A stretch of 38,381 nucleotides of DNA from Coriobacteriales bacterium (lineage in GTDB: Bacteria; Actinomycetota; Coriobacteriia; Coriobacteriales; RUG844): assembly GCA_017434185.1 (NCBI GenBank), contig JAFRFV010000226.1, positions 1 to 38,381 of the forward strand, read 5' to 3'. A model generated the notes under the pieces. The model worked only from the letters and a program-made list of their open reading frames with translations. It was not told where the DNA came from and did no database searches. Shown piece by piece: positions 31,202 to 38,381 of the stretch (position 1 is its first letter; every line of letters begins with the position of its first letter). Position numbers and translations under genes: made by a program.

Positions 31202-32454
31202 ATGACGAATGGATACCTGTTCACATCGGAGTCCGTCACCGAAGGACATCCGGATAAGATCTGCGATCAGATAAGCGATGCCGTGGTCGACGCCATCTTC
31301 GATGCGGAGATCAAGCTCGCGAAGGCGGGTTACGTATCTCCCAGCGGCGAGGCGGCCGACCCCAGGAACGTGCGTGTGGCCTGCGAGACCCTCACGACCA
31401 CCGGTTTGATCATGGTGGCGGGCGAGATCCGCACGCAGGCCTACATCGATGTGGACCGCATCGCCCGCGGCGTGGTGCGCGACCTAGGCTATGACCGCGC
31501 CAAGTACGGCTTCGATTGTGAGACCTGCGGTGTCATCAACACCATCCACGACCAGAGCGCCGACATCGCCCGTGGCGTCGACGAATCCTTCGAGGCACAG
31601 GCGGCCGGCGGCGCCGGCATGGTCGACGAGCTGGAGCTGCAGGGCGCCGGTGACCAGGGAATGATGTTCGGTTACGCCTGCAACGAGACCTCCACCCTCA
31701 TGCCCATGCCCATCTATCTGGCACACCGCGTGGCCGAGCAACTCTCCGCCGTGCGCAAGGACGGCAGCGTGGCCGGCCTGCGCCCTGACGGCAAGACGCA
31801 GGTCTCCGTGCGCTATGTCGACGGCAAGCCCGTGGGTGTACAGAAGGTGCTCATCTCCACCCAGCACGCCGAGGAGGTCACGATCCCGCAGCTCAAGACC
31901 CAGTTGGTGGAGAAGGTCATCAGCCCCGTCTTCGAGCGCGAGGGCGTGAGCTGGAAGGGTGCGGATATCTTCGTGAATCCCACCGGTCGTTTCGTCATCG
32001 GCGGCCCCATGGGTGACACCGGTCTCACTGGCCGCAAGATCATCGGCGACACCTACGGTGGGAGGGGTCGTCATGGCGGCGGCGCCTTCAGCGGCAAGGA
32101 TTGCACCAAGGTCGACCGCAGCGCGGCCTATGCCGCACGCTGGGTCGCGAAGAACGTGGTAGCCGCCGGTCTCGCCGACCGCTGCGAGGTGCAGGTCGCC
32201 TATGCGATCGGCGTGGCGGAGCCCCTCTCCATCATGGTCGATACCTTCGGCACCGGCAAGTTCCCCGCTGCCGCCATCGAGGCCGCCGTGGCAGCGTCTT
32301 CGACCTGCGTCCCGCCGCCATCATCCGCGACCTCGATCTGCGCCGTCCCATCTACCGTCAGACCGCTGCCTACGGTCACTTCGGTCGCGAGCTGCCCGAT
32401 TTCACCTGGGAGAAGCGCGACCGCGTGGCCGCCCTGCAGCGAGCCATAGGCTAG
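31202..32454 (+). CDS. metK: S-adenosylmethionine synthetase, with an apparent one-base deletion near the 3' end
   Basis: MetK makes SAM from methionine and ATP. Conserved segments include [20 protein letters not shown], the ATP-binding loop [12 protein letters not shown], and the P-loop-like [23 protein letters not shown] 31202 follows GGAAAGGA. The uninterrupted frame ends at 32449 with a nonsense-like Pro/Ser-rich tail after AAIEAAVA. The proper family C-terminus ([20 protein letters not shown] and the rest up to RAIG) is encoded in the next frame and stops at 32454. One missing G in GTGGC (32288-32292; expected GTGGGC) reconciles them to a 417-aa protein. SAM synthetase is normally essential, so a sequence error is the simplest reading. 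Controlled by the upstream SAM-I riboswitch. Confidence 0.88.
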
Positions 32455-32479
32455 GTTCGCTCCCGACGCTGGTTCCACC

Positions 32480-34771
32480 ATGCTCGTAGCAAGCGTCATC
32501 GTCGACATCAACACGAGGGCACTCGATGATGCCTTCGACTACTTGGTGCCGGCCAACCTCGCTGCCCCAGGCGGTTTGGAGGTTGGTTGCGCCGTGCTCG
32601 TGGACTTCGCCCATCGGCCCGCGGTGGGCTACGTCGTGGGTCTGCGCGAGAGCACGCCCGATGACGACCTGGGTAAATTCAAACTCATATCCGAGCGCTT
32701 ATCCCCACCCTACTTCGACGAGGTCTCTGCCCGCTGCGCGCAATGGATCGCCCGGGAGTACTGTGCGCCCCTGAGCGACGCCATCCATCTCTTCGCGCCT
32801 CCCGGCGGTGCTCCCAAGCTCAAGCGCAACGAGACGGGTGATAAGGACTGGGAGCTCGTGGAGCCCGGCGTGGGCCCCGTCGACGACCGCTGGGTGCGGC
32901 TCACCCAGGTGGGGCGCTCGTACATCCCGCCCAAGACCGCGGTCAAGCAGCAGGCCCTGATCGAGGCGCTGCGCGAAGGAGAGATGCGCGTTGCGGAACT
33001 CGCGCTCGAAGTGGGCAGTGTCAACGCCACCATCAAGGCGCTCGAGAAGCGCGGCATCGTGAGTATCGAGTCGCGTCGCCGCATCAGGGGCGTGCCCGGG
33101 GAGCTGCCCAGTGATGTGCGCATACCCAAGTTGACAAGCGGGCAGCAGGCGGCGCTCGACGCCATCGACAGCGCCATGGATGCGGCGTGCGGCCGTGTGG
33201 TGCTCTGCGATGGCGTGACGGGCAGCGGGAAGACCGAGGTCTACCTGCGTGCCATCAGCCGGGTGCTGGAGCAGGGTGGTGGCGCCATCGTGCTCGTGCC
33301 GGAGATCTCGCTCACCGCCCAGACCGTGGCACGCTTCCGCGGGCGCTTTGGCGATCAGGTGGCGGTGCTCCATTCGCGTCTTTCCAAGGGAGAGCGCTTC
33401 GACCAGTGGGACCTGCTTCGCAGTGGTGGTGCCAGGGTGGCGATCGGGGCGCGCAGTGCTCTGTTCGCACCGGTACACGACCTGCGTCTGGTGATCATCG
33501 ACGAAGAACACGAGGGCAGCTACAAGCAGGACTCGAGCCCGCGCTACCATGCCCGTGATGTCGCTCTGCATCTCATGCGCGAACGCGGCGGCACCCTGGT
33601 ACTGGGTAGTGCGACTCCCGCACTCGAGACCCTCGCCAACTGTCAATTGCGTGACGACTGGCAGCGGGTGGTCCTGCCTTCACGTGTGAAGGAACAGCCC
33701 ATGCCCAGCATCACCATCGTGGACATGACGCAGGAACCCGGTGGGAGCCATCGTGAACTGTTCTCCCGTGAGATGGTCCGTGCGCTCCTGGAAGTGCGTG
33801 ACCAGGGCCACAAGGCCGTCATGTTCCTCAACCAGCGCGGCTATGCCAACTTCATCATGTGCCAGGATTGCGGCTATGTACCCCATTGCGCCAACTGTTC
33901 CACGTCGCTCACCTATCACGAGCGGGGAGGTGATGGCCCCAGCCTGCACTGCCATCACTGCGATGCCCACAGCTCCGCGCCCGTGGTCTGCCCGCGTTGC
34001 GGGAGCCCGTATCTGAGTCGATCCGGTGTGGGTACACAGCGTGTGCAGGACGAGCTCGCGGCGCTGTTGGGACCCGACATGCCCATCATCCGCATGGACG
34101 CCGATTCCACCAGGACCAAGGGTGCGCATGAGAAGCTGCTGTCCAGCTTCGCCGCAGAGGATCGTGCGGTTCTGCTGGGAACGCAGATGATCGCCAAGGG
34201 GCTCGATTACCCCGATGTGACGCTGGTTGGTGTCATCAATGCGGATACCAGCCTCTATCTGCCCGATTTCAGGGCGGGGGAGCGCGGCTACCAACTCCTC
34301 GAGCAGGTGAGTGGTCGTGCCGGGAGGGGAGACCTGCCCGGACGCGTGATCATCCAGAGCTATTGGCCCCAGCATCCCGCCATCCAGGCGGTGGCCAAGC
34401 ACAGTCGCAACGTCTTCCTTTCCCAGGAGATCCCGCTGCGCAGGGAGCTTTCCTATCCGCCGTATTCGCGCTTGATCAACATCCTGCTATGGGGCGCCCA
34501 GGCGTCGGAGGTGGAGCAGGAGGCCAAGCAGCTGGCGGGCCGTCTTCTCGAGGCGTTGCTGGCCGACTCCCGCTATGCCGACGTCAAGCTGCTTGGACCG
34601 AGCCCCTGTGTCTTCTCCAAACTGAAGGGTTCCTACCGTTGGCACATCCTCATCAAGGCGGCTGCGGACTCACAGGTGGCGGCGCTTATCAACAGCGTAC
34701 TCAAGACGCGCAAGAAGAACGGCCAGGGGGTCTCCCTGGCCGTGGATGTCGATCCCATGCAGCTACTGTAG
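32480..34771 (+). CDS. priA: Primosomal protein N' (replication restart helicase PriA)
   Basis: PriA (763 aa) recognises stalled forks and reloads the replisome by 3'-5' helicase action. The N-terminal DNA-binding domain is present (ASVIVDINTRALDDAFDYLV). Walker A GVTGSGKTEVY starts at residue 245, and the DEEH box IDEEHEGSYKQD is near residue 341. The zinc-binding region has four Cys pairs (CQDCGY, CANC, CHHC, CPRCG). Helicase motif VI is QVSGRAGRGDLPGRVIIQSY. It starts 25 bp after metK and may share its transcript. Residue L75-region uses a rare TTA codon inside a GCGCTTATC motif. The stop is 3 bp from the stop of a convergent gene. Confidence 0.95.
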   Translation: MLVASVIVDINTRALDDAFDYLVPANLAAPGGLEVGCAVLVDFAHRPAVGYVVGLRESTPDDDLGKFKLISERLSPPYFDEVSARCAQWIAREYCAPLSDAIHLFAPPGGAPKLKRNETGDKDWELVEPGVGPVDDRWVRLTQVGRSYIPPKTAVKQQALIEALREGEMRVAELALEVGSVNATIKALEKRGIVSIESRRRIRGVPGELPSDVRIPKLTSGQQAALDAIDSAMDAACGRVVLCDGVTGSGKTEVYLRAISRVLEQGGGAIVLVPEISLTAQTVARFRGRFGDQVAVLHSRLSKGERFDQWDLLRSGGARVAIGARSALFAPVHDLRLVIIDEEHEGSYKQDSSPRYHARDVALHLMRERGGTLVLGSATPALETLANCQLRDDWQRVVLPSRVKEQPMPSITIVDMTQEPGGSHRELFSREMVRALLEVRDQGHKAVMFLNQRGYANFIMCQDCGYVPHCANCSTSLTYHERGGDGPSLHCHHCDAHSSAPVVCPRCGSPYLSRSGVGTQRVQDELAALLGPDMPIIRMDADSTRTKGAHEKLLSSFAAEDRAVLLGTQMIAKGLDYPDVTLVGVINADTSLYLPDFRAGERGYQLLEQVSGRAGRGDLPGRVIIQSYWPQHPAIQAVAKHSRNVFLSQEIPLRRELSYPPYSRLINILLWGAQASEVEQEAKQLAGRLLEALLADSRYADVKLLGPSPCVFSKLKGSYRWHILIKAAADSQVAALINSVLKTRKKNGQGVSLAVDVDPMQLL

Positions 34772-34774
34772 CGC

Positions 34775-35896
34775 TCAGTCCTCGATGGTGCGGATGGCCT
34801 GGTATTCCGCCAGCGCCTGGGCTTCCCTGATCTTCTCGCGGCGGCGCTGGATGGTGCCGCAGTTCACGCGGCAGTAATGACCCTCGCGGGGACGCGTGAG
34901 GTCGGTGTCCGGCTCGCTCACGTTCTGACGGTACTTGAAGCGACGGCGGCAGGACTCGTTGCGGCACACATGCCAGTCCGCATCGGCGGCCATGGTGTCG
35001 AAGAACTGCAGCACGATGCCCTCGGCCAGCGAGCCCTCGTAGCTCTCGTCCCTGATGCTCTGCTTCGCGTCGCCCACGAACAGGTCGATGGAGCCGAACT
35101 CGGAACCGTTGTTGAAGGCGCACCAGCACAGGAAGCCCTTCGCCTCGTTGGCGGCAACGACGATGGCGCGCGCCAAGTCATCCCTCTGCGCGTCCGTCAA
35201 GCGCTCGAAACCGCTTGCCTTGAAGGGCAGCAGGGGCTCCAGGAAGAAGCTCAGGCTGTCGGTGTTCGCCAGGAGTTCGCGTGCGAGTGTTTCGAAGTCC
35301 TTCTCGGCATCGATCGCCGTGAGCACCCTGATGGCTTCACGCATGAGGATGAGGGTCTTCTGCACTTCCTCGAAGGACACGATGCCTCCGGTGAGCATGC
35401 CGCGCGAGTGCAGCTCGTTGCAGTAGTTGAAGCTTGCGATGCAGCCGGGTGCCAGGTATTCGATGGCGTGCTTGTTGTGGGAGCTGAAGTTGACGAAGCG
35501 ATTGATACGCTCCTCGAACTGGGCCTTGATGTCAAGGTTGCTGTACATGGAGTTGTAACTCGCATCCAGAAGAGCGGAATGCGTGGTGGCACGTCTCGAG
35601 AGGAGGAAGTGATGCTTGGCATTGAAGAAGGGACAGGTGATCATGCCCCACTTCTCGCAGAAGGTCATGACCTTCATGATGCTGTTGGGGTCGAGATTGG
35701 CGAGTTGGTGCACGAAGAACTCGACGGGGAGTTTCTCGATCACCTTGTAGTCCTGCTGCTTGCCCGTCTTGATATCGATGGCGCGCTCCATGAAATAGAG
35801 TTCGCCGGATGACGAGCTGATTATCTCGAGCTTGTAGATGCGCCACGGCTGAGTATGCGCATGCTTATGGCTGACCTCGATGCGATAGTCCTTCAT
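34775..35896 (-). CDS. Unidentified protein with a C-terminal CGNR-like zinc finger
   Basis: This is a 373-aa protein without signal peptide or clear membrane segments. The C-terminal 65 residues contain a Cys4 zinc finger: Cys311 and Cys316 (HVCRNESCRRRFKYRQ), Cys342 and Cys346 (YCRVNCGTIQRRREK). The spacing and following basic helix resemble CGNR-type fingers of bacterial regulators. The first 300 residues, with Phe/Tyr-rich and helical stretches, match nothing I recognise. GAGGGG precedes the ATG. It interrupts the usual priA-def-fmt-rsmB order, in reverse orientation, with its own near-consensus promoter. A nucleic-acid-binding role is inference. Confidence 0.7.
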   Translation of the reverse strand: MKDYRIEVSHKHAHTQPWRIYKLEIISSSSGELYFMERAIDIKTGKQQDYKVIEKLPVEFFVHQLANLDPNSIMKVMTFCEKWGMITCPFFNAKHHFLLSRRATTHSALLDASYNSMYSNLDIKAQFEERINRFVNFSSHNKHAIEYLAPGCIASFNYCNELHSRGMLTGGIVSFEEVQKTLILMREAIRVLTAIDAEKDFETLARELLANTDSLSFFLEPLLPFKASGFERLTDAQRDDLARAIVVAANEAKGFLCWCAFNNGSEFGSIDLFVGDAKQSIRDESYEGSLAEGIVLQFFDTMAADADWHVCRNESCRRRFKYRQNVSEPDTDLTRPREGHYCRVNCGTIQRRREKIREAQALAEYQAIRTIED

Positions 35897-35944
35897 TGTC
35901 CCCTCACTTGCTTATTCTGTTGTTCCTCCCCAATCCATCCGAAA

Positions 35945-35973
35945 ATTATAGTACGTCTGTCAAGACTAATCAA
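35945..35973 (-). promoter_or_regulatory. Promoter of the zinc-finger gene
   Basis: On the minus strand TTGATT (35968-35973) and consensus TATAAT (35945-35950) are 17 bp apart, giving a leader of about 42 nt. The surrounding 211-bp divergent gap is distinctly A+T-rich. Confidence 0.75.
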
Positions 35974-36012
35974 TGTTCAATACGTAACATATGTATGCTT
36001 GAGCGCTACCGA

Positions 36013-36062
36013 TATAATCCGTATAGTTCAAGTGCGGGGGCGGTTGACGAACGTGGTACAAT
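36013..36062 (+). promoter_or_regulatory. Candidate promoter region of def-fmt-rsmB
   Basis: Two -10-like elements are present: consensus TATAAT (36013-36018) without a clear -35, and an extended -10 TGGTACAAT (36054-36062), 46 bp before the def start. Either could serve. Confidence 0.45.
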
Positions 36063-36107
36063 ACACATCCGGATGTGATGGACAAATGGATATGTAAGGA
36101 AGAACAC

Positions 36108-36641
36108 ATGAAAATCGTCCTTTCCCCTGACCCCACCCTGCGTCAGGTTTGCAGCCCTGCCGATCCCACGGATAAGGGCCTCAAACATCTTGCCAGCCAG
36201 ATGGGCAAGACCATGTACAAGAACAACGGATGTGGCCTGGCCGCCCCGCAGGTGGGCGTGCTCAAGCGCATCATCGTGATCGATTGCAACGCCGAAGAGG
36301 ACAAGAAGCATCTCGAGGTGCTCCTGAATCCCGTGATCGTTGCCCACAGCGACGAGACCGTCGAGTGCGATGAGGGCTGTCTTTCCGTGCCCGGTGTCGC
36401 GTTCCCCATCACCCGCTGGGCTTGGGTGACCGTGGAGGCCCTCGATCTGGACGGCCAGGAGATCGTCTACGAGAAGGCGGATGGTCTGCTGGGGCGCTGT
36501 CTGCAACATGAGATCGACCATCTCGATGGGATCACCATGTTCGAGCGCCTGGATCCCTTCACCCGCATGGGTGCGATCCGCGAATACCAGGAGGCGCTTG
36601 CCCGCGGCGCCAAGCCCGGGGATACCTCCGTTCCGGAATAG
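36108..36641 (+). CDS. def: Peptide deformylase
   Basis: The metalloenzyme (177 aa) removes the formyl group from nascent N-terminal methionine. All three motifs are present: GCGLAAPQ at residues 41-48, EGCLS at 89-93 with the metal-binding Cys91, and HEIDH at 134-138 with the catalytic Glu135. ATG 36108 has AAGGAAG upstream; an earlier in-frame ATG at 36075 adds 11 unlikely residues. It is followed 8 nt later by fmt, the formyltransferase that adds the group it removes, and then rsmB. Confidence 0.96.
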   Translation: MKIVLSPDPTLRQVCSPADPTDKGLKHLASQMGKTMYKNNGCGLAAPQVGVLKRIIVIDCNAEEDKKHLEVLLNPVIVAHSDETVECDEGCLSVPGVAFPITRWAWVTVEALDLDGQEIVYEKADGLLGRCLQHEIDHLDGITMFERLDPFTRMGAIREYQEALARGAKPGDTSVPE

Positions 36642-36649
36642 GGGAGCAC

Positions 36650-37573
36650 ATGCGTGTCGTCTTCATGGGGACGCCCGACTTCGCTGTCCCCAGTCTGCAG
36701 GCGCTTGCCAGCCAGCACGAGGTGCTGGTGGTGTTCTCGCGCCCCGATGCCGCATCCGGCCGGGGTGGGAAGCTGCTGCCCAGCGCTGTGAAGACGGCTG
36801 CTGTCGAGTTGGGGATCCCGGTCGAGACGCCACGTACCCTGCGCGACGAACAGGTGCGGGCGCGTCTGCGTGAACTCGCACCCGAGCTCATCGTGGTGGC
36901 TGCGTACGGCTGCATCCTGCCACCTGCGGTGCTCGAACTGCCCCGCTATGGCTGTGTGAACGTGCATGGTTCGCTCCTGCCCCGCTGGCGCGGCGCCGCA
37001 CCGGTGCAGCGTGCCATCCTGGCGGGTGACGAGACGGCCGGCGTCTGCATCATGCGCATGGAGGAGGGGCTGGACACCGGTGACTGGTGCCTGTCCCACT
37101 CGTTACCCATCGCCGATATGAATGCGCAGGAGCTTTCCAGCGCGCTCGCAAGCGTGGGTGCGCAGCTGCTGCTGCGGGCCATCGATCAGCTGCAGGACGG
37201 GAGCGTCGTCTGGCATGCCCAGGATGATGCACTCAGCTGCTATGCCGCCAAGATCGAGAAGAGCGAGCTCCTGCTCGACCCCGTTGCCAGCGTGCAGGAC
37301 AACCTGCGTCGCGTGCGCGCCAGCACGTCGGCAGCGCCAGCGCGTGCGCTTATCTGCGGGCACCCCATCACCGTGTTGCGCGCGCAGGCCGTGCCGGACG
37401 CGCATGCGGATGAGGGGTGCGTCGTGCTCGAGCGCAAACGGGTGCTGCTTGGCGCAGCGGATGGCGTTTTCGCACTGACCGAACTCAAACCCGACGGCAA
37501 GAAGGCCATGCCTGCGGCTGCTTGGCGAGCGGGACTCAAGGATGTGCCCCTCGAATGGGGACGCCTCGCATGA
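36650..37573 (+). CDS. fmt: Methionyl-tRNA formyltransferase
   Basis: Fmt (307 aa) transfers a formyl group from 10-formyl-THF to initiator Met-tRNA. The N-terminal Rossmann part has RVVFMGTPDFAVPSLQAL. The catalytic/folate segment is VNVHGSLLPRWRGAAPVQRA, with the Asn-His pair, followed by GVCIMRMEEGLDTGDW with the catalytic Asp. The C-terminal domain (about 205-300) binds tRNA. GGGGAG precedes the ATG. The stop overlaps the rsmB start as ATGA, so the two are translationally coupled. Confidence 0.96.
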   Translation: MRVVFMGTPDFAVPSLQALASQHEVLVVFSRPDAASGRGGKLLPSAVKTAAVELGIPVETPRTLRDEQVRARLRELAPELIVVAAYGCILPPAVLELPRYGCVNVHGSLLPRWRGAAPVQRAILAGDETAGVCIMRMEEGLDTGDWCLSHSLPIADMNAQELSSALASVGAQLLLRAIDQLQDGSVVWHAQDDALSCYAAKIEKSELLLDPVASVQDNLRRVRASTSAAPARALICGHPITVLRAQAVPDAHADEGCVVLERKRVLLGAADGVFALTELKPDGKKAMPAAAWRAGLKDVPLEWGRLA

Positions 37574-38381
37574 GCAAGCGAAGCGGAGGATCACAGGCGA
37601 GCAGCGCGGCCAGCCCCGCCCAGGTGCTGGCCTTGAAGGCGACCGCCATGGTGCGTGAACGCGATTCCTTTGCGAAGCAAACGCTGGCCAAGCTCCTTCA
37701 AGATGCACGGCTTCCCAAAGAGGAGAAGGACTTCGCCTGGCTGCTGGTGACCGGCGTGGTTTCGAGCCAGGGCACGCTCGACCAGGTCATCGACGCCAGC
37801 TTGCGTTCTCCCTCCGACATCAAGCCCGACGTGCGTGATGCCCTGCGCATCTCCACCTACGAGCTCATCTTCTTGGATAAGCCCGCCTACGCCGTAGTCG
37901 ACCAGGGCGTCGAGTTGGTACGCAGCGTCGCTCCCAGGGCCGCCAACCTGGCCAATGCCGTCTTGCACAAGATCGCCCGATCAGCGGGCGACTTCCCCTG
38001 GGGCGATCCGGACGCGGATGCGGGTGCGCTGGCTCGCCAGCATGCGCACCCCGAATGGCTCGTGCGCCAGGTGATACAGGACCGCGGCGTCGATTTCGTG
38101 CGTTCCTTCCTTGAAGCCGGTGCGGCCACCGCGCCTCTCTTCGTATCGGGCAATCCTTTCGCTGGCACACGGGACTGGGCATTCGACGCGGCGCGTTTCG
38201 ATCAGGACGCCTTCGATGCCCGCTTCCTCGAACAGTCACGGGCCCTCGATCCCCGGATCGAGGCATATGGGGTGTCCGGCTGCTATCGCAGCATGCAAGC
38301 CGACGCCTTCCTCTCCAAAGCGAGTGTCGGGGATGGTTTGGTGGCCGGTCATCGTGCCGTCGTCGCGGATGCGGCATCGCA
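37570..38381 (+). CDS. rsmB: 16S rRNA (cytosine-967-C5) methyltransferase, partial
   Basis: The first 270 residues of an RsmB/Sun-type enzyme; the gene runs off the window. Residues 1-40 are a Ser/Ala-rich lead, followed by a NusB-like helical RNA-binding domain (about 15-150) with DFAWLLVTGVVSSQGTLDQV, then KPAYAVVDQGVELVRSVAPR and NLANAVLHKI. The linker HPEWLVRQVIQDRG is the characteristic HP-W segment. The last visible residues (VVADAAS) begin the usual DxxSQ entrance to the SAM-binding fold, so the catalytic domain lies beyond the end. Start ATG overlaps the fmt stop. The def-fmt-rsmB order is standard. Confidence 0.9.
   Translation, partial: MSKRSGGSQASSAASPAQVLALKATAMVRERDSFAKQTLAKLLQDARLPKEEKDFAWLLVTGVVSSQGTLDQVIDASLRSPSDIKPDVRDALRISTYELIFLDKPAYAVVDQGVELVRSVAPRAANLANAVLHKIARSAGDFPWGDPDADAGALARQHAHPEWLVRQVIQDRGVDFVRSFLEAGAATAPLFVSGNPFAGTRDWAFDAARFDQDAFDARFLEQSRALDPRIEAYGVSGCYRSMQADAFLSKASVGDGLVAGHRAVVADAAS

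Noticed and set aside
32288-32295. Programmed ribosomal frameshifting in metK
   Set aside because: No slippery heptamer or downstream stimulator is evident, and MetK is not known to need one. A missing base is more likely.
32695-32708. GCTTATCCCCA-type sites as DnaA boxes
   Set aside because: Only one or two resemble TTATCCACA, they are not clustered, and no origin genes (dnaA, dnaN) are in the window.

Overview
The window looks like the chromosome of a G+C-rich (roughly 60%) actinobacterium of the class Coriobacteriia (Collinsella/Olsenella-like). That assignment is inference. It rests on codon use, the rpsB-tsf-pyrH-frr-uppS-cdsA-dxr-rseP-ispG-proS gene order, an MEP isoprenoid pathway, a type III glutamine synthetase, an unusual IMP dehydrogenase subclass and a DUF4428 protein.

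Layout. Positions 1-8700 carry a translation, envelope and isoprenoid superoperon: ribosomal protein S2, EF-Ts, UMP kinase, ribosome recycling factor, undecaprenyl diphosphate synthase, CDP-diglyceride synthase, DXP reductoisomerase, a site-2 protease with an inserted domain, and IspG. From 8807 to 15282 a large secreted WapA/RHS-type polymorphic toxin and its putative immunity gene are wedged between ispG and proS. The toxin frame is broken by one in-frame amber codon at 12194, and its A+T-richer 3' tip looks like a swappable toxin cassette. After proS (15387-17117) comes a second, promoterless toxin-tip/immunity cassette (17278-18317), so proS is flanked on both sides by polymorphic-toxin material. 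Then follow tRNA-Ala, a metal exporter, IMP dehydrogenase, type III glutamine synthetase and a DUF362 protein.

From 24.3 kb there is a minus-strand tRNA-Gln/tRNA-Glu pair and a large secreted two-headed autolysin (amidase, eight beta-rich repeats, glucosaminidase). Two minus-strand genes follow (DUF4428, gltX). Next is metK under a SAM-I riboswitch with a complete promoter, aptamer and terminator arrangement, but with an apparent one-base deletion near its 3' end. priA, a minus-strand zinc-finger protein and the def-fmt-rsmB operon close the window; rsmB runs off the end.

How the genes work together: most are housekeeping genes for translation (S2, EF-Ts, RRF, ProRS, GluRS, deformylase, formyltransferase, three tRNAs), wall lipid carrier supply (dxr, ispG, uppS), phospholipid synthesis (cdsA) and nitrogen/nucleotide/SAM metabolism. 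The accessory content is the contact-dependent toxin locus around proS and the autolysin. The main things to re-examine are the amber codon in the toxin, the displaced toxin cassette, the metK frameshift, the modified SAM riboswitch, a palindrome at the same promoter position in proS and gltX, the insertion in the site-2 protease, and the over-represented nonamer GCGCTTATC.
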